From Streptacidiphilus albus JL83 (lineage in GTDB: Bacteria > Actinomycetota > Actinomycetes > Streptomycetales > Streptomycetaceae): a stretch of DNA of 64,000 nt. Location of the stretch: contig NZ_JQML01000001.1 in the NCBI RefSeq assembly GCF_000744705.1, positions 8,008,017 to 8,072,016 of the forward strand, read 5' to 3'. Below, piece by piece: positions 15,323 to 23,593 of this stretch. The notes beneath the pieces were generated by a model, which was not told the DNA's origin, made no database searches, and saw nothing but the letters and a program-made list of their open reading frames with translations. The translations under genes were made by a program, and so were the position numbers. Every line of letters starts with the position of its first letter. Position 1 is the first letter of the stretch.

Positions 15323-18313
15323 ATGGATTCACCAACCCGCAGGCAGAGAACACACGGTGACAGCCGGCGCAGCCGGACCCTGTTGGCCGCGGCGCTCGGC
15401 GGCGGCCTCGTCCTGGCCTTCGTGCCGGTGGTGGGCGCCCAGGCCGCGACCGCCGGTCAGCTCCGGGTGGACCAGGTCGGCTACGGCACCGGCGACACCA
15501 AGATCGCCTACCTGATGGCCGGCTCCTCGCTGTCCGGGGAGACCTACTCGGTCGTCAACTCCTCGGGGGCGACGGTTGCCAGCGGCTCGGTGACCACGAC
15601 CAGCCGGGGCTCGTGGAACTCGGCCTACCCCGACGTCTACCCGATCGACTTCTCCTCGGTGACCGCGGCCGGCACCTACCACGTCGTCACCAGCGGTTCG
15701 TTGAGCCTGACCTCGGACACCTTCCAGATCGAGGCCCCGGCCACGCTCTACACCGGGCTGGTCAATGCCGGGGTCAACTTCTTCCAGAACCAGCGCGACG
15801 GCGCCGACGTCATCACCGGCGGCGCGCTCAACCGGCAGCCCTCGCACCTGAACGACGAGAGCGCGACGGTCTACCAGACCCCGGCCTTCATCGCCAACAG
15901 CGACGGCGGCACCGGCGACCAGTTCAACGGCAGCCTGACGCCCATCTCCGGTGCGGCCAAGGTCAATGTCGAGGGCGGCTGGTTCGACGCCGGGGACTAC
16001 CTGAAGTTCACCTTCACCGCCTCCTACGCCGACGACCTGCTCTACTCGGCCGCCCGCGCCCTGGGCGCCGACGCCCCGGCCTCGCTGACCGCCGAGGCGC
16101 AGTACGGCACCACCTGGCTGAACAAGATGTGGAACCCCGCCACCAAGACGCTGTTCCTCCAGGTCGGCGTCGGCGCCGGCAACGAGTCCACCACCTACGG
16201 CGACCACGACGTCTGGCGGCTCCCCCAGGCCGACGACACCGACTCCGCCTCCACCGACATCTACATCAAGAACCGCCCGGTCTTCGAGGCCGCCGCCCCC
16301 GGCGCCAAGATCGACCCGGACGTGGTCGGCCGGGTCGCCGCCGCCTTCGCCTTCGCCGCCCAGGCGGACGCGGCGGCGGGCAACACCAGCGGCGCGACCA
16401 CCGAACTGGCGGACGCCACCTCGCTCTACGCGATGGCCAACACCAGCCCGAGCGGCACCCTGGAGAGCGCCGACCCCGCGGCCTACTACCCCGAGTCGAT
16501 CTGGCACGACGCCATGGAGCTCGGCGCCACCGAGATCGCGCTGGCGCAGCAGGACCTCGGCGACGCCTCCTCGGTCTACACCCCGTACCTGACCCAGGCG
16601 GCGACCTGGGCCAAGGACTACATCGCCGGCGACTCCGGCCAGGACACGCTGAACCTGTACGACGTCAGCGCCATCGCCCATGCCGACCTGATCACCGCGA
16701 TCGCCAAGGCGGGGACCCCGTCCGGGCTGGCGGTGACCTCCGCCCAGCTGATCGCCAACCTCAAGGCGCAGGTAGCCTCCGCCGCGACCGTCGCCGCGGC
16801 GGACATCTTCCACGAAGGCGGTGACTACACCAACTTCGACGTCGACTCGCACACCTTCGGCTTCATCTCCACCGAGGCGCTCTACCAGAAGGCCAGCGGC
16901 GACACCTCGTACGCGGCCTTCGCCGACGAGCAGCGGGACTGGCTGCTCGGCGACAACGCCTGGGGCACCAGCTTCATGGTCGGCGAGGGCACCACCTTCC
17001 CCGACTGCATGGGCTCGCAGATCCCCAACATCCTCGGCAACGCCAAGGGCACCGGCCCGATCGACACCGGCGCCGTGGTCAACGGCCCGAACGACCCCTC
17101 CAACTTCACCAGCAGCAACCTCGGCGACCTGATGACCGGCATGGTCGACTGCGAGAACGACTCCTTCACCGCCTTCACCGGCCACGGCGGCGAGTACATC
17201 GACGACGTCCGCTCCTGGGCCAGCAGCGAGCCCGCGCTCGACATGAGCGGCAGCGCGGTCCTGGCCGGCGCGCTCCAGGCGTCGCTCAGCGGCGGCACCG
17301 TGAGCAACGACTTCACCATCGCGGCGGCGCCCGGCTCGTCCACCGTCACGGCCGGCGGCACCGCCGTCACCACGGTGAGCACCGGCATCGCCTCCGGCAG
17401 CGCCGAGAACGTGGCGCTGACCGCCTCCGGCGTACCGAGCGGGGTCACCGCCTCCTTCTCGCCGACCTCGGTGGCCTCGGGCGGCTCGTCCACGCTGACC
17501 CTGGCCAGCAGCTCCTCGGTGACGGCCGGTTCCTACCCGATCACCATCACCGGGACCGCCGCCTCCGGCAGCCACACCGCGACCTACACCCTGACCGTCA
17601 GCAGCGGCACGGCCGGGAACGACTTCTCGATCGCGGCCACGCCGACCTCCGCCTCGGTCACGGCCGGGAGCTCGGCCACCACCACCGTCAGCACCGCCGT
17701 CGCCTCGGGCAGCGCCGAGACCGTCGCGCTGACCGCCTCCGGCGCGCCGAGCGGGGTGACCGCGACCTTCTCGCCGACCTCGGTCAGCTCCGGCGGCTCC
17801 GCCACGCTGACCCTGGCGACCACCGCCGCGACCACGCCGGGGACCTACCCGGTCACGGTCACCGGGACCGCCGCCTCCGGCAGCCACACCGCGACCTACA
17901 CCCTGACCGTCACCGCCGCGGCCTCCGGCGGCAACACCTACCTGGCCGCCTCGGCGGCCCTGGCCAACGGCGCCGCCGTGACCAGCTGCACCGCCTGCAC
18001 CGGCGGCGAGAAGGTCAGCAGCATCGGCGGCGGCAGCGACGGCACCGCGACCTTCACCGGCGTCTCCGAACCCTCCGCCGGCAGCTACACCATGACGGTG
18101 TACTACCTGGCGGTCGGCGAGGCCAAGCCGGCCACCGTCACCGTCGACGGCGTCGCCCAGACGGTGAGCTTCCCGGAGACCTCCTCCAGCAGCTACTCCG
18201 TCATCGGTAGCTACACCGTCACCGTCAAGCTCAACGCCGGCAGCTCCAACACCGTCGAGTTCTCGGCCGACGGCACCAAGGGCGCACCCGACCTGAGCAA
18301 GATCACAGTCTGA
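15323..18313 (+). CDS. Secreted GH9 endoglucanase with two Ig-like repeats and a C-terminal carbohydrate-binding domain
   Basis: A 996-residue exported cellulase behind a GGAGGAG site. Residues 1-41 are a signal peptide (SRTLLAAALGGGLVLAFVPVVG). An N-terminal Ig-like CelD_N domain follows (LRVDQVGYGTGDTKIAYL). The GH9 barrel (about 145-650) shows GGWFDAGDYLKFTF with the catalytic base Asp, GDNAWGTSFMVGEG, and the catalytic acid Glu region DDVRSWASSEPALDM. Two near-identical 104-residue Ser/Thr-rich Ig-like repeats then follow, then a 130-residue CBM35-like or malectin-like domain (FTGVSEPSAGSYTMTVYYL, PDLSKITV). It cleaves cellulose or related beta-1,4-glucans; probably controlled with GH16 by the LacI regulator. 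Confidence 0.93.
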   Translation: MDSPTRRQRTHGDSRRSRTLLAAALGGGLVLAFVPVVGAQAATAGQLRVDQVGYGTGDTKIAYLMAGSSLSGETYSVVNSSGATVASGSVTTTSRGSWNSAYPDVYPIDFSSVTAAGTYHVVTSGSLSLTSDTFQIEAPATLYTGLVNAGVNFFQNQRDGADVITGGALNRQPSHLNDESATVYQTPAFIANSDGGTGDQFNGSLTPISGAAKVNVEGGWFDAGDYLKFTFTASYADDLLYSAARALGADAPASLTAEAQYGTTWLNKMWNPATKTLFLQVGVGAGNESTTYGDHDVWRLPQADDTDSASTDIYIKNRPVFEAAAPGAKIDPDVVGRVAAAFAFAAQADAAAGNTSGATTELADATSLYAMANTSPSGTLESADPAAYYPESIWHDAMELGATEIALAQQDLGDASSVYTPYLTQAATWAKDYIAGDSGQDTLNLYDVSAIAHADLITAIAKAGTPSGLAVTSAQLIANLKAQVASAATVAAADIFHEGGDYTNFDVDSHTFGFISTEALYQKASGDTSYAAFADEQRDWLLGDNAWGTSFMVGEGTTFPDCMGSQIPNILGNAKGTGPIDTGAVVNGPNDPSNFTSSNLGDLMTGMVDCENDSFTAFTGHGGEYIDDVRSWASSEPALDMSGSAVLAGALQASLSGGTVSNDFTIAAAPGSSTVTAGGTAVTTVSTGIASGSAENVALTASGVPSGVTASFSPTSVASGGSSTLTLASSSSVTAGSYPITITGTAASGSHTATYTLTVSSGTAGNDFSIAATPTSASVTAGSSATTTVSTAVASGSAETVALTASGAPSGVTATFSPTSVSSGGSATLTLATTAATTPGTYPVTVTGTAASGSHTATYTLTVTAAASGGNTYLAASAALANGAAVTSCTACTGGEKVSSIGGGSDGTATFTGVSEPSAGSYTMTVYYLAVGEAKPATVTVDGVAQTVSFPETSSSSYSVIGSYTVTVKLNAGSSNTVEFSADGTKGAPDLSKITV
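17547..17912 (+). repeat. 54-bp perfect direct repeat inside the GH9 gene
   Basis: Bases 17547-17600 and 17859-17912 are identical and start 312 bases (104 codons) apart. They encode the ends of the two Ig-like repeats. This marks a recent in-frame duplication or gene conversion; recombination would delete one repeat in frame. Confidence 0.85.
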
Positions 18314-18328
18314 CGCCCGTCGGAGACC

Positions 18329-18374
18329 ACCGGGCCCGGTCCCGCCACCAGTACGTGGCGGGACCGGGCCCGGT
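18329..18374. terminator. Strong bidirectional terminator between GH9 and ABC ATPase genes
   Basis: A perfect 20-bp GC-rich stem (18329-18348 with 18355-18374) with a 6-base loop CAGTAC lies between two convergent stops. No T-tract follows, but stem length makes it the clearest hairpin on this side of the window. Confidence 0.85.
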
Positions 18375-18380
18375 CCGCGC

Positions 18381-19238
18381 TCAGGCGCCGGTCAGCACGG
18401 ACCGGCCGGCGGCGGCGCGGGCGGACCAGCGGCCCTCGTCCCGGGTGATCCGGATCGGGTGGTCGAAGCAGGCGCTGACCAGCTCGGTGGTCATGATCTC
18501 GTCGACCGGGCCCAGGCCCAGGCACTCGCCCCCGCGCAGCAGCAGGGCATGGGTGGTGCTGGCCGGTAGCTCCTCCAGGTGGTGGGTGACCAGGACGGTG
18601 GCCAGGGACGGATGGGCCAGCCGCAACTCGTCCAGCGCGGTCAGCAGTTGCTCGCGGGCCGGAAGGTCGAGGCCGGTGGCGGGCTCGTCCAGCAGCAGCA
18701 GTTGCGGGCTGGGCATCAACGCCCGGGCGATCAGCGTCCGTCCGCGCTCGCCCTGGGAGAGGGTGGGCCAGGGGGAGTCGGCCCGGTGACCGATGCCGAG
18801 GGTGTCGATCAGCCGCTCCGCCTGGGCGACCTGCTCCGCCGTGGGCCGCCAGCGGGGCGGCAGCTCCACCGAGTTGGTGAGTCCGGTGAGCACCACGCTG
18901 CGGACCGGCAGCCGCGAGCGCAGCGGATGACGGGGGTTCACATGGCCTATCCGGGTCCGCAGTTCGCGCAGGTCCACCTGGCCCAGTCGGTGGCCGAGGA
19001 CCTGCACCTCCCCCCGGCTGGGGTGGTTGGTCGCGCCGAGCAGCGCCAGCAGGGTGCTCTTGCCGGCCCCGTTGGTGCCGAGGACGGCCCAGTGCTCGCC
19101 GGGATCGATGGTCAGCGAGATCGAGCGGAGCAGGTGGCGGCCCTCGCGGACCACATCGACGTCGACGGTGCGGAGCAGCGGCGCGCCGGGTGCGGGTGCG
19201 GGTGCGGGTGCGGCGTCGCTGTCGGTGGTGGTGCTCAA
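18381..19238 (-). CDS. ABC transporter ATP-binding protein (ModF/CcmA-like, no permease nearby)
   Basis: A 285-residue ATPase with Walker A GTNGAGKST (about residues 54-62), signature TLSQGERGR, Walker B LLLLDEPATGLDLP and switch His in VTHHLEELP. The signature is LSQGE rather than LSGGQ. After an Ala-Pro-rich N-terminus there is a single nucleotide-binding domain and no membrane segment. No permease gene is adjacent; instead the ATG overlaps the stop of a FadR-type regulator (ATGA, 19235-19238). It resembles orphan ATPases such as ModF/YlmA; the substrate is unknown. Confidence 0.88.
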   Translation of the reverse strand: MSTTTDSDAAPAPAPAPGAPLLRTVDVDVVREGRHLLRSISLTIDPGEHWAVLGTNGAGKSTLLALLGATNHPSRGEVQVLGHRLGQVDLRELRTRIGHVNPRHPLRSRLPVRSVVLTGLTNSVELPPRWRPTAEQVAQAERLIDTLGIGHRADSPWPTLSQGERGRTLIARALMPSPQLLLLDEPATGLDLPAREQLLTALDELRLAHPSLATVLVTHHLEELPASTTHALLLRGGECLGLGPVDEIMTTELVSACFDHPIRITRDEGRWSARAAAGRSVLTGA

Positions 19239-19933
19239 CGCGTGGCCTCCTGGGCGCGGATGTAGTGGATGACGACTTCGAGGTTGTCCAGGGTCGCGGC
19301 GGTGGCGGCCGCGGCGTCCCCGGCCTCCAGGGCGGCGAGCAGGTCGAGGTGGGCGCAGGAGGTGTCGGGGAGGCCGGGCTCGTTCTCGATCATCTCGACC
19401 AGGGCGGTCCTGAGGATCGGCAGCGCGGCGGTGAACAGGTCGAGCAGTACCGCGTTGCGTGAGAGCTCGACCACGGCGAGGTGGAAGGCGAGGTCGGTGT
19501 CGACGAACTCGGCCGCCGCCTGCGGGCTGCGGGCCTGGTGCTCGGCGAGCAGTCGGCCCAGCTCGGCGCGTTCCTCGGGCAGCGAGCGCTCGGCGGCGAG
19601 CCTGGCGGCCTCGACCTCCAGTGCCCGGCGGACCTCGTAGACCTCCAGCAGCCGGGCCCGGCGCAGCCGTTCGTCGACGGTGTCGCGGCCGGCGGGGGTC
19701 CGGGCCACGAAGGTGCCGACGCCGTGCCGGACGTCCAGCAGCCCGTCGCGGGCCAGCAGCCGGACCGCCTCGCGCACCGAGGAGCGGCCGACGCCCAGCT
19801 CCCGCGCCAGTTCGGCCTCGTTGGGCAGTCGGTGGCCGACCTCCCAGCGTCCGCCGGTCAGCGCGGTGCGCAGGGCGGCCTCCACTCGGGGCACCAGCGG
19901 CCCGCGGCGCAGCTGCTCCAGTGCGAGCTCCAT
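19235..19933 (-). CDS. FadR-subfamily GntR transcriptional regulator
   Basis: A 232-residue regulator starting at the ATG behind GGAGGTG. The winged helix (LPNEAELARELGVGRSSVREAVRLLARDGLLDVRHGVGTF is the span) covers about residues 25-75. The all-helical FCD effector domain follows, with metal-ligand-type residues in DTDLAFHLAVVELS and CAHLDLLAAL. FadR-type proteins sense small carboxylates or fatty acids. It is translationally coupled to the ABC ATPase, and a perfect 20-bp palindrome lies 30 bases upstream of its start, implying autoregulation. Confidence 0.93.
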   Translation of the reverse strand: MELALEQLRRGPLVPRVEAALRTALTGGRWEVGHRLPNEAELARELGVGRSSVREAVRLLARDGLLDVRHGVGTFVARTPAGRDTVDERLRRARLLEVYEVRRALEVEAARLAAERSLPEERAELGRLLAEHQARSPQAAAEFVDTDLAFHLAVVELSRNAVLLDLFTAALPILRTALVEMIENEPGLPDTSCAHLDLLAALEAGDAAAATAATLDNLEVVIHYIRAQEATR

Positions 19934-19962
19934 GTCCACCTCCGGGTCCGAGGCTAGCACTG

Positions 19963-19982
19963 GTCCTCAGACGTCTGAGGAC
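19963..19982. promoter_or_regulatory. Perfect 20-bp palindrome, likely GntR/FadR operator
   Basis: GTCCTCAGAC followed directly by its reverse complement, 30 bases before the FadR-type gene. The core CAGACGTCTG has the symmetry and length of FadR/GntR operators. It lies close to the start, where binding would block transcription. Confidence 0.78.
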
Positions 19983-20136
19983 AGAAATGCCTCATGGGAA
20001 TACCTCGTGACGATTGCATGACATGTGAAGTTCACCGTCGTATGGTCGACGGGTCGGATCGGCATCACCCGGCGTCACTACGCTCCGCACGTACCGGTGA
20101 GAGTTCCCCCCGCCCGCACCGTCCTCTGGAGTCCCC

Positions 20137-21045
20137 ATGCGTCCGATCTCCCGCACGATCTGGTCCCTGGTGTCCGCCACCGCCGTAGCCGCGGTCGGCG
20201 TGGTCGCCCTGCAGCCCCACGCCGCGCCCGTCGCGAGCAGCGCACCGGCTGCGCGGATCGCGGCCGGGCTCGCCTCCAGCTCCGTGCCGACCCCCGCGCA
20301 CGTGGTGATCGTGATGGAGGAGAACCACTCCTACAGCGACGTCATCGGCGACACCACCGACGCCCCGTACATCAACTCGCTGGCGTCCCAGGGTGCGCTG
20401 CTGACCTCGTCGTTCGGGGTCACCCACCCCAGCGAGCCCAACTACATGGCGCTGTTCTCCGGCAACACCGACGGGCTGACCGCCGACACCTGCCCGGTCA
20501 GCGAGAGCACCAAGGCCAACCTCGGCTCCGAGCTGCTGGCCGCCGGCGACACCTTCAAGGGCTACTCCGAGGGCCTGCCGAAGACCGGCTCCACCACCTG
20601 CACCTCCGGCAACTACGCCCGCAAGCACTCGCCGTGGATCAACTTCAGCGCGATCCCCACCTCGGACTCGCTGCCGTTCACCTCCTTCCCCAGCTCCTCG
20701 AACTACGCCAGCCTGCCGACGCTGTCGTTCGTGATCCCGAACCTGAACGACGACATGCACAACGGCACCATCGCCGAGGCCGACAGCTGGCTGAAGACCA
20801 ACATGTCCGCCTACGCGACCTGGGCCAAGGCCAACAACAGCCTGCTCATCGTCACCTGGGACGAGGACGACTACACCGAGAACAACCAGATCCCGACGCT
20901 GTTCGTCGGCCAGTCGGTGAAGCCCGGCACGTACGACGAGACCGTCAACCACTACAACGTGCTGGCCACGCTGGAGCAGATGTACGGCCTCACCGAGGTC
21001 GGCTCGAGCGCCACCGCCACCCCGATCACCGACATCTGGAACTGA
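20137..21045 (+). CDS. Secreted phosphoesterase / acid phosphatase (AcpA-like)
   Basis: A 302-residue exported protein with an N-terminal signal (SATAVAAVGVVALQP). The phosphoesterase family pattern is clear: HVVIVMEENHSYSDVIG near residue 55 (metal-binding Glu-Asn), FGVTHPSEPNYMALFSG with the catalytic region, and VTWDEDDYTENNQIPTLFVG plus NHYNVLATLEQMYGL at the C-terminus. Family members hydrolyse phosphomonoesters or phospholipid head groups at acid to neutral pH. It lies 12 bases before efeO and may be co-transcribed with it, although the functional link is not obvious. Confidence 0.88.
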   Translation: MRPISRTIWSLVSATAVAAVGVVALQPHAAPVASSAPAARIAAGLASSSVPTPAHVVIVMEENHSYSDVIGDTTDAPYINSLASQGALLTSSFGVTHPSEPNYMALFSGNTDGLTADTCPVSESTKANLGSELLAAGDTFKGYSEGLPKTGSTTCTSGNYARKHSPWINFSAIPTSDSLPFTSFPSSSNYASLPTLSFVIPNLNDDMHNGTIAEADSWLKTNMSAYATWAKANNSLLIVTWDEDDYTENNQIPTLFVGQSVKPGTYDETVNHYNVLATLEQMYGLTEVGSSATATPITDIWN

Positions 21046-21057
21046 GCAGCCCGCACC

Positions 21058-22263
21058 ATGTGGAACAGAACACTGAGTCGACTGCCCCGCGGGCGACGGC
21101 TGCCGCTGCGCACCGTCGCCGCGGCGGCCGTCGTCCTCCTCCTGCTCGGCGGCGGCGCCGTCGCCGCCGAGAGCAGCAGCGGGAGCAGCGCCGCGCCCGT
21201 GGTCACCATCGGTGAGCACGGGTGCGGCGCCGTGCTGCCCCGGCCGGTGGCCGGGCACCAGCTGATCGACATCGACGACACCGCGCGCGACCCCGCCCAG
21301 GTGTACCTGATCGACCCGCGCGGCGGCGCGGTCTACGCCGAGCTGACCGACCTGCTGCCGGGCGCCACCCGGTCGCTGTCGACCACGATCGGCGCCGGCA
21401 GCTACGCCCTGCGCTGCGTGTTCAGCAACGGGGTGGTGCTGACCTCGGGCAGCTGGACGGTCACCGGCAGCGCGGCCGGGGCGGTCCCCGGCATCCAGCC
21501 GATGCCGGACCTCGCCCTGGGCGCCCCGGTCGCCGCCTACCGCGCCTACGTCGGCCGCAGCCTGCCCGGACTGCTCGCCGACAGCCGCACCCTGGACGCC
21601 GACGTGGCCGCCGGCGACCTGGCCAGGGCCAGGACCGACTGGCTCACCGCCCACCTCGACTACGAGCGGCTCGGCGCGGCCTACAACAGCTTCGGCGACT
21701 TCGACGACGAGATCAACGGGATGGCGAGCGGCCTGCCGCTGGGCACCGCCGACCCCTCCTGGACCGGCTTCTTCCGGATCGAGTTCGGCCTCTGGCACGG
21801 CCAGTCGGCCGGCGAGTTGCTGCCGCTGACGAAGGGTCTGGTCTCCGCCGTGCAGGGGCTGATCGCCGACTTCCCCAGCGAGGAGGTCGATCCGGGCGAC
21901 GTGCCGCTGCGCAGCCACGAGATCCTGGAGAACGCGCTGCAGTTCCAGCTCACCGGCATCGCCGACTACGGCAGCGGCACCACCCTGGCCACCCTGTACG
22001 CCAACACCCAGGGCACCCAGGCGGTACTGGCCACCATCACCGGACTGATCACGGCGCGCGACCCGCAGCTGCTCGCCTCGATCGACCGGGGGATCGCCAC
22101 GGTCCAGGGCGAACTGCTCGCCGACCACGCCGACGACGGCGGCTGGGTCCCGCCGTCCGCGCTGCCCCGGGCCCAGCGGCAGCGGCTCGACGGGGACCTC
22201 GGCGCGCTGCTCGAAAACCTCTCCAGCATTCCTGACCTGCTCACCGGACGGACCTCCGCATGA
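21058..22263 (+). CDS. efeO: Iron uptake lipoprotein-like EfeO (cupredoxin plus M75 imelysin domains)
   Basis: A 401-residue exported protein with one N-terminal hydrophobic segment (VAAAAVVLLLLGGGAVAA). Residues about 45-140 form the small cupredoxin-like domain. Residues about 155-400 form the M75/imelysin helical domain (VAAYRAYVGRSLPGLLADS, FDDEINGM, FFRIEFGLWHG, LRSHEILENALQFQL). EfeO binds iron outside the membrane and, with the peroxidase EfeB and permease EfeU, imports ferrous iron. Here it overlaps the ATG preceding efeB (ATGA at 22260-22263), but no efeU gene is found in the window. Confidence 0.9.
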   Translation: MWNRTLSRLPRGRRLPLRTVAAAAVVLLLLGGGAVAAESSSGSSAAPVVTIGEHGCGAVLPRPVAGHQLIDIDDTARDPAQVYLIDPRGGAVYAELTDLLPGATRSLSTTIGAGSYALRCVFSNGVVLTSGSWTVTGSAAGAVPGIQPMPDLALGAPVAAYRAYVGRSLPGLLADSRTLDADVAAGDLARARTDWLTAHLDYERLGAAYNSFGDFDDEINGMASGLPLGTADPSWTGFFRIEFGLWHGQSAGELLPLTKGLVSAVQGLIADFPSEEVDPGDVPLRSHEILENALQFQLTGIADYGSGTTLATLYANTQGTQAVLATITGLITARDPQLLASIDRGIATVQGELLADHADDGGWVPPSALPRAQRQRLDGDLGALLENLSSIPDLLTGRTSA

Positions 22264-22356
22264 CCGCCGCCCCGCCCCCGCCGACGCCGCCCCGCCCGGG
22301 GCGGCTGCCCCTACGGCGGCGCCGCCGATGCCCCCGCCGCCTCCCGGGCCGCCGGC

Positions 22357-23586
22357 GTGGCCCGCCGCGCCTTCCTGCGCGGGGCCGCGCTCGGCACCGT
22401 CGGCGCGGCCGTGCTCGGAGCCGCCGGGGTCGCCGCCGACCGCGCGGTCGCCGACGGCGGCACCCCGGCCGGGTCGGACCGGAGGATCCCCTTCGAGGGA
22501 CCGAACCAGGCCGGGATCACCACCCCGCAGCAGGCCGCCGCCACCTTCGTCTCCTTCGACGCCGTCGCCCCGGACCGGGCCGCGCTGACCGAGCTGTTCC
22601 AGACCCTGACCGACCGGATCCGCTTCCTGACCAGCGGCGGCACCCCGCCCGACGTCAGCATCGCCTCGGTGCCCTCGGACAGCGCGACGCTCGGCCCGGT
22701 CGTCCCCAGCGACGGCCTGACCGTCACCGTCGGCGTCGGGGCCTCGCTCTTCGACGCCCGGTACGGCCTCGCCGCCCGCAAGCCGGCCCGGCTGACCACC
22801 ATGCCGGTCTTCCCCAACGACGACATGGTCGGCTCCACCGAACTGCACGGCGACATCTCGCTGCAGATCTGCGCGGACTCCAAGGACACGGTGATGCACG
22901 CGCTGCGCGACATCGCCAAGCACACCCGCGACGGGATGCAGCTCAACTGGAAGGCCGACGGCTTCCACGCCGCGCCCCGCCCCAGCGGCACCCAGCGCAA
23001 CCAGCTCGGCTTCAAGGACGGCATCGCCAACCCGGACACCACCGACGCCGCCAGCAACGACGCGCTGATCTGGGCGCGCGGCGGCGTCGGCGGTGAGCCG
23101 GCCTGGGCCGAGGGCGGCTCCTACCAGGTGGTCCGGATCATCCGGATGCTGGTCGAGTTCTGGGACCGGGTCTCGCTGCACGAGCAGGAGACGATGATCG
23201 GCCGCCGCCGCGACACCGGCGCCCCGCTCGACGGCACCGTCGAGGGCGACATCCCGGACTACGCCAAGGACCCGAACGGCCTCGGCATCCCGCTGACCGC
23301 CCATATCCGGCTGGCCAACCCGCGCACCAAGGCCACCGACGACCAGCAGATCCTGCGCCGGGGCTACAACTACGACCGGGGTGTCGACGCCGACGGCAAC
23401 CTCGACGTCGGGCTGGTCTTCTGCTGCTACCAGCAGGACGTGCTGCGGCAGTTCACCGCCGTGCAGACCCGGCTGATCGACGAGCCGCTGGTGGACTACA
23501 TCTCGCCGACCGGCGGCGGCTACTTCTTCGCGCTGCCCGGCGTCAGCGGGCCGGAGGACCACCTGGCCTCCGGCCTGCTGGCCTGA
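22357..23586 (+). CDS. efeB: Dyp-type deferrochelatase/peroxidase EfeB, with disturbed N-terminus
   Basis: A 409-residue DyP-type heme peroxidase. Tat signal RRAFLRGAALG lies directly after the GTG start. The DyP motif region NQLGFKDGIANP (GxxDG) is at about residue 215, with distal heme residues in LNWKADGFHAAPRP and the C-terminal VFCCYQQDVLRQFTAVQ. The GTG at 22357 has no ribosome-binding site. The frame continues upstream as GAADAPAASRAAG to the TGA of efeO without another start codon. An ATG at 22260, coupled to the efeO stop, opens a different frame (MTAAPPPPTPPRPGRL). A single-base indel near 22300-22325 would join them, so the gene may be frameshifted at its signal region. It converges with the next gene at 7 bases. 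Confidence 0.88.
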   Translation: MARRAFLRGAALGTVGAAVLGAAGVAADRAVADGGTPAGSDRRIPFEGPNQAGITTPQQAAATFVSFDAVAPDRAALTELFQTLTDRIRFLTSGGTPPDVSIASVPSDSATLGPVVPSDGLTVTVGVGASLFDARYGLAARKPARLTTMPVFPNDDMVGSTELHGDISLQICADSKDTVMHALRDIAKHTRDGMQLNWKADGFHAAPRPSGTQRNQLGFKDGIANPDTTDAASNDALIWARGGVGGEPAWAEGGSYQVVRIIRMLVEFWDRVSLHEQETMIGRRRDTGAPLDGTVEGDIPDYAKDPNGLGIPLTAHIRLANPRTKATDDQQILRRGYNYDRGVDADGNLDVGLVFCCYQQDVLRQFTAVQTRLIDEPLVDYISPTGGGYFFALPGVSGPEDHLASGLLA

Positions 23587-23593
23587 GGCCCCG

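Noticed and set aside
15329-17887. A long open frame opposite the GH9 gene
   Set aside because: Low-complexity Gly/Arg/Val sequence; the GH9 frame has all family motifs.
18381-19933. ABC ATPase plus FadR regulator as a complete transport operon
   Set aside because: No permease or binding-protein gene lies on either side.
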